Positions 1 through 7,153 of a stretch of DNA of 39,395 nt are shown here, one piece after another. The translations under genes and the position numbers were made by a program. The stretch is from Anaerolineales bacterium (GTDB lineage: Bacteria > Chloroflexota > Anaerolineae > Anaerolineales > DRMV01), in contig JALUDX010000101.1 in assembly GCA_027053355.1 (NCBI GenBank), positions 1 through 39,395 on the forward strand. Reading direction: 5' to 3'. Within the stretch, counting starts at the first letter, position 1. Every line of letters starts with the position of its first letter. The notes beneath the pieces are model-generated. The model was not told where the DNA came from. It ran no database searches and was given only the letters and a program-made list of their open reading frames with translations.

Positions 1-1
1 A

Positions 2-34
2 ATTGGGGGATTGGGGGATTGGGGGATTGGGGGG
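2..34. repeat. 8-bp tandem repeat ATTGGGGG
   Basis: Four tandem copies of ATTGGGGG open the window. The period of 8 matches the GGTTACTT array near 17.6 kb, so this may be another member of the same class of short intergenic repeats. It probably continues to the left of the window. Confidence 0.85.
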
Positions 35-49
35 CTGGTTGCCCAACCT

Positions 50-107
50 GTTACTGTTTAGCGCAGAAGGGGAATCTCAATGACGCAGGCAGAAAACCAC
101 AGAAGGT
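50..107 (+). repeat. Fragment of the dispersed GTAACnnTTCAGCC intergenic element
   Basis: The segment starts GTTACTGTTTAGC and contains a 26-base stretch (ATGACGCAGG...CACAGAAG at 80-105) found exactly at 17757-17782 and, inverted, at 15051-15076. It is a truncated or diverged copy of the repeat family described at 14750 and 17726. It lies downstream of the minus-strand cyclase gene. No gene is seen in bases 1-172. Confidence 0.8.
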
Positions 108-117
108 TGCAGGATTG

Positions 118-145
118 GTAGGGGCGAGGCGTGCCTCGCCCCTAC
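118..145. repeat. Perfect palindromic hairpin repeat
   Basis: GTAGGGGCGAGGC and its exact reverse complement are separated by two bases, giving a 13-bp stem. It lies 28 bases past the stop of the cyclase gene, so it could end the long minus-strand transcript. It lacks a following U-run, so a simple intrinsic terminator is not certain. It resembles palindromic repeats dispersed in many bacterial genomes (recollection, not searched). Confidence 0.75.
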
Positions 146-172
146 TTTGCGCCTCTGCGTTAGCACCATGGG

Positions 173-829
173 CTACGACTGGGGGCTGCTCGGCAGGCGC
201 AAGAGCACGCGGGCCGGCGCGCCGTCGCTCCCCACCAGTTTGAGCGGCAGGCAACAGAGGTCGTAACGACCGGCGGGCACGGCCGAAAGGTCCAACGTCT
301 CGATGACCACCACCTCCGCGGCCAAAAGGGTGCGGTGCGTCGGGACGGGGTCGTCGAAGGGGGCTACCGAGAGGTAATCGACGCCCACCAAGCGCACGCC
401 CCGGGCGACCAACCAGGCCGCGGCGTCGGCAGTGAGGGCCGTGTAATCAGGGTGAAAGCGGGGGTCTTGCGCGGCCCACCAGGCCGAGTTGCGGGTTTTG
501 AAGAGCACCCGGCGGGCCTCCGGCGGGAGCGCCGCGGCTTCCAACACGGCCGCGGTGATGTGGCCTTCGACGTGCGTCAGGTCGACCACCCAGGCCTCGC
601 CCAGCAGCGCGTCCCAAGGCAGGCTTTCGGCCGTGGGGCCGTCGGCGATGAAATGGCGGGGCGCGTCGATGTGGGTGCCCAAGTGCACACAGCCGCCAAA
701 GCGGGAGACATTGGCCGGCTGCCCCTCTTCCATCTTGAGAAAACGCTCCAGCACCGGCTCGGGGTCTCCCGGCCACACCGGGACGCGGCCGGGGGCAATG
801 GGCACCGAGACGTCGTACACAGCAACCAT
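173..829 (-). CDS. Cyclase family protein (kynurenine formamidase-like metal hydrolase)
   Basis: A 218-residue cytoplasmic protein of the cyclase/KynB-like family, which are metal-dependent amidohydrolases. The family signature HxGTHxDxPxHF is intact as HLGTHIDAPRHF at about residues 50-61, supplying the metal-binding His and Asp residues. The DYLSVAP segment near residue 150 and the short length also fit. The start has a strong AGGAGG site four bases upstream. It is the last gene of the long minus-strand run, 16 bp after the double-receiver membrane protein. Substrate is unknown: members act on N-formylkynurenine, isatin or other cyclic amides and esters. No kynurenine genes are nearby, so the neighbours do not identify the substrate. 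Confidence 0.88.
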   Translation of the reverse strand: MVAVYDVSVPIAPGRVPVWPGDPEPVLERFLKMEEGQPANVSRFGGCVHLGTHIDAPRHFIADGPTAESLPWDALLGEAWVVDLTHVEGHITAAVLEAAALPPEARRVLFKTRNSAWWAAQDPRFHPDYTALTADAAAWLVARGVRLVGVDYLSVAPFDDPVPTHRTLLAAEVVVIETLDLSAVPAGRYDLCCLPLKLVGSDGAPARVLLRLPSSPQS

Positions 830-845
830 GGGGCCTCCTGGGGGG

Positions 846-1811
846 TTAGGGGGATTTCGACTTGGTGAGGAGGTACGAAATCACCAAAAAAGCAAGATCC
901 ACCAAAATACCGGCCAGCGCCCCCCGCCACGAGGGGCTGATCCATAAGGCCACGGCCAAAATGATGAGGGCGGCGGCCAACATCCAAAGGCCGGAGGGCC
1001 GCCACCGTCGCCCCTGGCGGGCTTCGCTCACTTCTTGCAGAGCCTGGCCCAATTCTTCCGGCCAATCAGGGTCGTTCTTGGACACAAAGGCATAAGGCGG
1101 CTCGACCCCCGGCGCGACGTCGAAGGCGCGTTGGATGTCTGCGGGGTTGTCGTGAGCGCTGAGGATGATGACCGGGATACCGGCTCGCGTGACTTCTCGG
1201 GCCAGGATCAAACCACCCCAATCCTCAGGGTTGTTTTCATCCTTCAAACGCACATCTATGATCGCGGCTTGGACGCCCCGCTGCTGCTGAATTTTAGAGC
1301 GGGCTTCTTGAACGGAAGCGGCCTTTACAGGGATGTAACCTCTCTGTTTGAGTGCATCTTCCAACGTGGCCGCAAATTCAGGGCCGTTCTCCACGAATAA
1401 AACTTTTCTTCCCTGTCGCTCCAGCACCTCTTTTAGCGCTGTATTCAATTCTTTTGCCCAATCGGGGCTGTTTTTAGAAACAAAGGCATAGGGCGGCTCG
1501 ACACCCAGTGGGGCGTCGAACGCGCGCCGGATATCTTCTCGCTTGTCATAGGCGCTGAGGATGATGACCGGAATATTGGCCTCGGTCACCCAACGCGCCA
1601 GAATCAAACCGCTCCAATCCTCGGGATTCTTTTCATCCTCCATACGGACATCCACAATGGCGGCTTTGATGCCTCGTTGCTTCTGGATTTTAGAGCGGGC
1701 TTCTTGAACAGAGGCGGCCTTTACAAGACGGTAACCTTTCTGCTTGAGCGCATCTTCCAGCGTTGAGGCAAAAATCGGGTCGTTCTCCACAGATAAGACT
1801 CTTGTGGTCAT
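846..1811 (-). CDS. Tandem double-receiver protein with C-terminal membrane anchor
   Basis: A 321-residue protein with two receiver (REC) domains at about residues 1-135 and 138-270, then two hydrophobic segments (about 275-292 and 298-315). Both receivers keep an acidic start (VEN), the phospho-acceptor Asp in the IVDVR/IIDVR strand, a Ser in ILSA and the conserved Lys in FVSKN. The two copies are very alike, including an unusual loop after the Asp (KNPEDWxGLILAR), so they arose by internal duplication. There is no DNA-binding or enzymatic output domain; the output is a membrane anchor. An inferred role is phosphate sink or membrane partner for the two kinases upstream. The start has GGAGGAG about 8 bases upstream, 19 bp after the preceding gene. 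Confidence 0.85.
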   Translation of the reverse strand: MTTRVLSVENDPIFASTLEDALKQKGYRLVKAASVQEARSKIQKQRGIKAAIVDVRMEDEKNPEDWSGLILARWVTEANIPVIILSAYDKREDIRRAFDAPLGVEPPYAFVSKNSPDWAKELNTALKEVLERQGRKVLFVENGPEFAATLEDALKQRGYIPVKAASVQEARSKIQQQRGVQAAIIDVRLKDENNPEDWGGLILAREVTRAGIPVIILSAHDNPADIQRAFDVAPGVEPPYAFVSKNDPDWPEELGQALQEVSEARQGRRWRPSGLWMLAAALIILAVALWISPSWRGALAGILVDLAFLVISYLLTKSKSP

Positions 1812-1830
1812 CGCGTTAACTCCTCCGTTT

Positions 1831-2535
1831 TCATCCCCAAATTCGAATAGACTTTATCTTCTGAATCAACCACAGCAAATCCTTGATGCTAAAACCCAAA
1901 CTCTCTACTGCCAAGATGCCCCACAACCCAAAGCATATCCAGAATAACGATCGCCAAACAGTGTCTGCATAAGGGAAAGTGGTCGAGATAGCCCAAACTT
2001 TGATTCTCTCAATCTCCGACTCAGGGGCCTGGTAACTTAAAGCGAGGGTTGTCTCTTTCAACCATGCAGGTGTGAACAAGTAACGCCCCCATGCTTTAAC
2101 TTGAACACGCGAATTCACGGAAACAGACCAATCACATCGCTCTTGGACAGGATGTCGAGGGGGGATAGGCGTAGCGGTTGGTAACGCGCACGTGTTCTGA
2201 TTGTTGTTTGTTGCACTAAAAAAGCGAAAAGGCGCGTTTTCATCGTCCATTACGCTAATGAATAAACGACCGGGGAGGGAGTGTCGGGCTGTAACGTCCA
2301 CAATGACATGCAGATCTGAGTCTGCAGGGTCCCACGGCGTTGGAGGGAAGGCAAGATTGTCTACCACCCCTTGGCCATGGGAAAACTCAACCCGAGTGGT
2401 GTGTTTAGTAGGGGCCGACACTATGCCACAGCGAAATTTGGGCAATCCATGGGTTGTGAGATACAGCAACAACAGAAATACAGCCACAGAGAATGCCCAA
2501 GCACCCGGCAACCAATGGATACTGATGTTTCGCAT
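1831..2535 (-). CDS. Unrecognised membrane protein with two terminal membrane segments
   Basis: I do not recognise a family. The 234-residue protein has a hydrophobic segment near the N-terminus (FSVAVFLLLLYL), a largely polar middle of about 160 residues likely to face outside, and a second hydrophobic segment near residue 200 (FWICFGLWGILAV). The middle has two cysteines flanking a Thr/Pro-rich stretch, a possible disulfide. The ORF track starts at a TTG at 2553 overlapping the upstream stop, but the ATG at 2535 has a good AGGAAGG site and is preferred. Base composition is visibly more AT-rich than flanking genes. Its position between kinases and a membrane-anchored receiver suggests an accessory or sensing role, which is only inference. 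Confidence 0.6.
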   Translation of the reverse strand: MRNISIHWLPGAWAFSVAVFLLLLYLTTHGLPKFRCGIVSAPTKHTTRVEFSHGQGVVDNLAFPPTPWDPADSDLHVIVDVTARHSLPGRLFISVMDDENAPFRFFSATNNNQNTCALPTATPIPPRHPVQERCDWSVSVNSRVQVKAWGRYLFTPAWLKETTLALSYQAPESEIERIKVWAISTTFPYADTVWRSLFWICFGLWGILAVESLGFSIKDLLWLIQKIKSIRIWG

Positions 2536-2549
2536 TGTTTCTACCTTCC

Positions 2550-3224
2550 TCAAGTCTTACGACGGTCATGGAGCCAATTCTTTATTTTTGTTTTAGCCGA
2601 CTCGCAGCGCCAATAACAATAGAAAGAAGATATACCACCACCAACCAGACCTATGAGGGCAATGCCTAAAATTCTAGAAATCAACCCTGCAATCACAACA
2701 AGCGTTGCTATCGAGAGAAGAAGAAGCAACCGGTTGGAACAGGAAAGACCCTGCAGCCTCCACAATTGAGATTGTAAAACGAAAATTTCTTCAACAAGTT
2801 CTTGTGCCTCTGTTTGTTCTTCTTGGGCTTCTGGCATCAACCTCCAAAAATCACATTGTGGGGGAACGATATCCTTCGGTTTAAAATTTTTTTCTTGTGG
2901 GTCAGGGTATATCAAGCAGCCTATTGAAGAAAACCGGCACGACCATTTGGACTTTTGTTTATCAAGGCACCGCTCAATCCGCTCACGATGAGGAGTATGG
3001 TTGTCTTTTTTCAAAACGGCCCCTGAAAAGACAAAGATGGCTACAGGGAGGGCGAGAGACAATGAGCATCCGTTAGTCCTTCCAACATCCACAAGTTCGG
3101 AAGAAAAATCTCCCTCTTCCCCCATTTTTACTTCGAGCAACTTCTTGGTCTTCTTTTCCAGATTCTGATAATGCCCTTCTTCTTCTGAAGAGAAGACCCA
3201 CACCAAAGCCAAGTCTTTTGTCAT
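2550..3224 (-). CDS. Unrecognised protein with alpha/beta N-terminus and C-terminal membrane hairpin
   Basis: A 224-residue protein whose ATG overlaps the stop of the large kinase (ATGA-type overlap), with GGAGG seven bases upstream, so translational coupling is likely. Residues 1-125 alternate predicted strands (LALVWVFSS, VAIFVFSGAV, IGCLIYP) with charged helices, loosely like a TIR or other flavodoxin-like sensor fold. That resemblance is weak and I do not claim it as a call. A helical linker (about 130-160) leads to two hydrophobic segments at about 165-182 and 184-203, then a basic tail. AT-richer than its neighbours. Probably an inner-membrane protein with a cytoplasmic head that could meet the soluble kinase upstream. 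Confidence 0.6.
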   Translation of the reverse strand: MTKDLALVWVFSSEEEGHYQNLEKKTKKLLEVKMGEEGDFSSELVDVGRTNGCSLSLALPVAIFVFSGAVLKKDNHTPHRERIERCLDKQKSKWSCRFSSIGCLIYPDPQEKNFKPKDIVPPQCDFWRLMPEAQEEQTEAQELVEEIFVLQSQLWRLQGLSCSNRLLLLLSIATLVVIAGLISRILGIALIGLVGGGISSFYCYWRCESAKTKIKNWLHDRRKT

Positions 3225-6200
3225 ACAATTTCCTCCACCACACCCTCTATGCTTTCGTGAAGATTTGTGCCACCGGTAGACAAACGCGGCAAAGTGAGCA
3301 CAATGGCCGTGCCTTCGGGGCCGGTACGCTCAATGTGCACTTTGCCGCCGTAAAACTGGGCCACAAAGGCGGTAATCAGCGCGCCCGTGCCGTGGCCCCG
3401 GGTCATCTCGGCCGGCACCCGGTCGTCGAAGAGATACGGGCGCACTTCCGCAGGGATGCCAGTGCCGTTGTCGGCTATTTTCAAAAACACCGATCCTCCC
3501 GTGGCGTTGCTCGTCAGGGTGACACGAGGGTTTCTCCCCTCTTTTCCCGCAGCCTGGGCGGCCGCGCGCGCCGCGTTGCTGAGCAAATTGTCCACCGCGC
3601 GGGTTAACCACAGCCGGTTGGCCCGCACCACGGCTTTGTCAGGGGCTCCCTCCAGTTGCAAGGTCACGGGCGAGCCCATTTTCTCCAGCCGCTGCTGCCA
3701 GCGGGTAACGATCTCTTCCAGCCAGGGGCGTACTTCGATGTTTTCCATCTGCTCATCCGGCGGCGGGAACGCGGGACGCTGTTCGCTGAAGATGGCCTGA
3801 ATCCGGTCGAGCCAACGGCAAATTTTCTCCAAATCGGGCACCACCCCCAACCGATGGGCCAGGCGCAGGGTTACCCCGCCTTTTCTTTCTTTTAGTTTTT
3901 TGCAAAACGGCAGGGTTTCCTCTTCCAAAAGGCCCAAGGTGCCCCGAAACGCTGCCAGTTCGTTCTTCCACTGGTGGCCGTAATCCGCGGCCGCGATGCC
4001 CAGCGCGGCCAACGCGGCCGCCAGCCGCCGCTGCCGGGCTTCCTGCTGTAGTGTACGTGCTTGCTCCCGCAACATCAGGGCCACCGCCATTTGCGAGGCT
4101 AAGGACTCCAGCACTTGCCGGTCGTAGAAATCCATGGCCATAGGGTCCCTGTACTCCACATTGAGGACACCAACCACCTCCCCCGTGGGCCACAGCACAG
4201 GGACGGCCATTTCGGCCACTGTATCCTCATGACAGGGCACGTAGTCGGGGTCTTGCGTGACGTCGGGAACGGTGACCGTGCTTTTTTCGAGGGCCGCGCG
4301 CACCACAATACCGTGCGGCTCGCCGGCCGGGGTTTGCAAAGGGAAACGCCGTCGTTTTTGAAACTGCGATTGTCGAGCCTGGGGAGACTGGTGGACTGCG
4401 ATCAATTCCAGCGCCTCGTCGCTCTTGGAAAACAAAGCAACCGCGCTCACCGCGCCGGGAGGGTCGTTCACCAGGTCAAAGGCGGTCTTGACCAACATTT
4501 CCAGCCCGCGTTCAGGCTGGTTGGGAATGCTTGCCGTGACCCCGAGGATTTTCTGCGCCCGCTGCTGGTCGCCCCAGGCGCCCAACGCGGTGGCCAGATC
4601 CTGAGCCACGCGCTCCAGGAAGGCCCGATCCTCTTCCTCGAAAAAGCGAGGCTGGGTAGCCTCAACGGTCAAAACGCCCAAGAGCCGGTCGCCCAAGAGA
4701 ATGGGCACGTCGATTTCGGAGCGGGTGATCGACCGCACAGGGAGGTAATGTTCGTCCTGCTCAGTATCAGGGGCATAGTATGGCCGCTTGTGTTCCGCGA
4801 CCCAGCCGCAGATGCCCTTCCCAAAAGGGATCTCCCGTGGTGGGGCGGTTTGACTCCCTTGCCGGTACATCTCCCACACTGATTCAGGAAAACGCAAACG
4901 CCGCGCCCCGTAATCCGCGTAGAGGATGCTCGGCGTGACCCTTCCATACCCCGTGGTAGGCCATTCTTCCTTCAACAAACGGGTAACCTCTTCTGCCAGA
5001 CGTTCTTCCAGTTTTTGCTGCCTTGCTGCAGCCGCTCCTCCTTGGCTTTTCTGGAGCACGCTTCGGATGGCCTGGGCAATTTTGCCATGCAACTGCCACC
5101 GTTTTTGGCTTCGGTGCTCCCGCGCGGCCATGAGAGCCACTCCTACAGCCATGGCCGCCTCCTGCCCCAAGGTGCGCAGTAAATTCTTTTCCTCTTCGGT
5201 GAAGTAATGGCGTTCCTTAATGTAATGCACCACCAGCACGCCCACCGGCCGAGCCTCGCCATCCTGGGTTAAGGTGAGCACCACGCCGCCGCTGGAACGC
5301 ACGTTGAATATCTGAACGAAATCTCCTTGAAAAACAGGATCCTGAGATGCGTCTTCGGCAAAATGTTCTTTTTGGGGCAGTTTCAACAATTTTTCCAAAG
5401 CGTCGTTTTCTGCTTTACAAGAATAAGCCTTAATGGCTTCTTCGTCCGGCAGCCCCAAACGCACCCGTTCCAGCAAAAACACCTCGCGCTGCGCGTCGTA
5501 AACGTGCAAGGTGACGATATCGGCGTGCAAGGCGCGCTTCACCCGGCCGGCAATCTCTGCCAACACGTCGGGCAACGGCTTTTCGAAGACGCTTTCCAGA
5601 AAAGCCCGATGGGCTTCTTCCTGCCGCCGGCGGGCCAGGGCCAGGCCGACGAGGGCCGCCAAGGTGGTCAAGGCCTCCCGCAGGCCCTGACCAAAGGGAA
5701 TGGGGGCATACCGCTGCACCGAAAGCACGCCTAAAATCTCATCTTGGGCAACAAGGGGCACCCCCACAAAGACTCGCGGCACCGGCTCGCGCACCTGGAT
5801 GGACGCCCCGTCAGGCAAGGGAGGACATGGGTCGTCGGCGCGCCAGCGAAGGCATTGCCACGCTTGACCGGAGCGAATGATATATCCCGTCGCGCCGCTT
5901 TTTGCTTTGGAGGAGGCCTGGCGCGGGGAGGGGGCTTTTTTATGTTTCTTCGAGTCGACGAAAAGGGGAAAGGTGATCGTGTCCGTGATTGCGTCGTATT
6001 CAGCCAGGTAATAAACAGAAACCCCAAACGCCTCTTCCAACGCGCTGCGCACCGCGTCATACACTGCCTTACGCGTGCGCGCGGCCAACAGTTTCTCTCC
6101 CGCCTCGCCCACGGCTTTGAACAGGGCCCGTTGGCGGTGCTGGTCAATGGCCGCACCCAGCAGCCGCGCCACCACCGACAATCCGGCTTCGAAACGCAGT

Positions 6201-7123
6201 CGTTCTTCCTCCGAGGAGGGTTCTTTTCCTACAGCCCATACCACGGCCAGGGGTTGCGGCGTCGCGGCGTCCTGTGTCGCCTCAGCCGTGTCCGGGAAGC
6301 CAAAAGGCTGGGGTCGGGGGGCAAAACAGAGATGAGCCTGCCAGTGTTTTTCCCCTTGGGGCTCTGAATACGACCGCGTCGGGTTACCCTGGCCTTTGTT
6401 CGCCCACAGGTCTGCCAAAAGCCCTTGCGCAATGCCCTGCGCAGTGATGTGGGGCGGGAGTTGCAAATCCTCCACGCCCTGTTCAGAGGCCAGTTGCCCC
6501 GTGGTGAGGTCGAGCAGGCCCACGGCCACCGCGTCCGCGTTCAAAAAAGCCGGCGCTTTCTGGACGACAGTGCGCAGCAGGTCCTCGAGGGTGGGTGCAG
6601 CCAGCAAAGCCTGCGAGAGTGCGGCCAGGGCTGCGGAAGCCAGGGCCTCTTCCTCGGCTTGAACAGCACGTTGTTTGAGTGCTTTACTCGACGATGGCTC
6701 TCGGCCCCGCCTTCGCCTTAAGCGCTTAAATTCCTCGATGAGTCGCTTCCGCTCGACCAGGTAGCGGAAGACCACTTCCGCCTCGGTATAATCGATGGGC
6801 TTTTCCAGAGACCAGAACGCGCCTTCACGAAGGGCCTGGCGGCCGATGGAACGATCCATGCCGGTGATCATGACCACCGGCAGGTCGGGATGCTCTTTTT
6901 TGATCCGTTTGAGCAACGCCATGCCGTCGAGGGGCCCTGCCAGGGCATAATCGATGATCACGCCATCATACGGGTGCTCGCTTATCTTTTCCAAGGCTTC
7001 CCCCGCGGTTGCCACTACGTCCACCGTGTAAGGGCCCAAGCCTTGCAACCACTCGGCAAAGTATTTGCTAAAGAGCCGGTCATCGTCGGCCAACAAGAAG
7101 CGGAAAGCAGGTTTTCGAGTCAT
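3221..7123 (-). CDS. Hybrid sensor histidine kinase: REC, about five GAF domains, HATPase
   Basis: A 1300-residue cytoplasmic kinase with no membrane segment. The N-terminal receiver (about 1-130) has the acidic cluster ADDD, phospho-acceptor Asp in VIIDYAL and Lys in SLEKPID. Five GAF-like blocks follow at roughly 165-325, 340-490, 505-670, 690-870 and 885-1030; the fourth and fifth are clearest (FGKGICGWVAEHKRPYYAPD; MAVPVLWPTGEVVGVLNVEY). The likely phospho-acceptor His is in DYGHQWKNEL near 1060. The ATP-binding domain shows an N box (DNLLSNA), DNGTGIP and a GHGTGALIT lid. The ATG has AAGGA upstream. It lies 30 bp after the S1-domain kinase and overlaps the next gene, so the two probably form one phosphorelay. 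Ligands of the GAF domains are unknown. Confidence 0.9.
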   Translation of the reverse strand: MTRKPAFRFLLADDDRLFSKYFAEWLQGLGPYTVDVVATAGEALEKISEHPYDGVIIDYALAGPLDGMALLKRIKKEHPDLPVVMITGMDRSIGRQALREGAFWSLEKPIDYTEAEVVFRYLVERKRLIEEFKRLRRRRGREPSSSKALKQRAVQAEEEALASAALAALSQALLAAPTLEDLLRTVVQKAPAFLNADAVAVGLLDLTTGQLASEQGVEDLQLPPHITAQGIAQGLLADLWANKGQGNPTRSYSEPQGEKHWQAHLCFAPRPQPFGFPDTAEATQDAATPQPLAVVWAVGKEPSSEEERLRFEAGLSVVARLLGAAIDQHRQRALFKAVGEAGEKLLAARTRKAVYDAVRSALEEAFGVSVYYLAEYDAITDTITFPLFVDSKKHKKAPSPRQASSKAKSGATGYIIRSGQAWQCLRWRADDPCPPLPDGASIQVREPVPRVFVGVPLVAQDEILGVLSVQRYAPIPFGQGLREALTTLAALVGLALARRRQEEAHRAFLESVFEKPLPDVLAEIAGRVKRALHADIVTLHVYDAQREVFLLERVRLGLPDEEAIKAYSCKAENDALEKLLKLPQKEHFAEDASQDPVFQGDFVQIFNVRSSGGVVLTLTQDGEARPVGVLVVHYIKERHYFTEEEKNLLRTLGQEAAMAVGVALMAAREHRSQKRWQLHGKIAQAIRSVLQKSQGGAAAARQQKLEERLAEEVTRLLKEEWPTTGYGRVTPSILYADYGARRLRFPESVWEMYRQGSQTAPPREIPFGKGICGWVAEHKRPYYAPDTEQDEHYLPVRSITRSEIDVPILLGDRLLGVLTVEATQPRFFEEEDRAFLERVAQDLATALGAWGDQQRAQKILGVTASIPNQPERGLEMLVKTAFDLVNDPPGAVSAVALFSKSDEALELIAVHQSPQARQSQFQKRRRFPLQTPAGEPHGIVVRAALEKSTVTVPDVTQDPDYVPCHEDTVAEMAVPVLWPTGEVVGVLNVEYRDPMAMDFYDRQVLESLASQMAVALMLREQARTLQQEARQRRLAAALAALGIAAADYGHQWKNELAAFRGTLGLLEEETLPFCKKLKERKGGVTLRLAHRLGVVPDLEKICRWLDRIQAIFSEQRPAFPPPDEQMENIEVRPWLEEIVTRWQQRLEKMGSPVTLQLEGAPDKAVVRANRLWLTRAVDNLLSNAARAAAQAAGKEGRNPRVTLTSNATGGSVFLKIADNGTGIPAEVRPYLFDDRVPAEMTRGHGTGALITAFVAQFYGGKVHIERTGPEGTAIVLTLPRLSTGGTNLHESIEGVVEEIV

Positions 7124-7153
7124 TTCGTCCTTCCACGGGTGCAGGCCAGAGAC

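Noticed and set aside
2550-3224. TIR-domain defence effector
   Set aside because: Only a loose strand/helix pattern supports it; no catalytic Glu motif is recognisable, so it stays an unrecognised protein.
4115-4882. 255-residue antisense ORF within the REC-GAF kinase gene
   Set aside because: Opposite-strand shadow of a well-supported coding region, caused by high GC.
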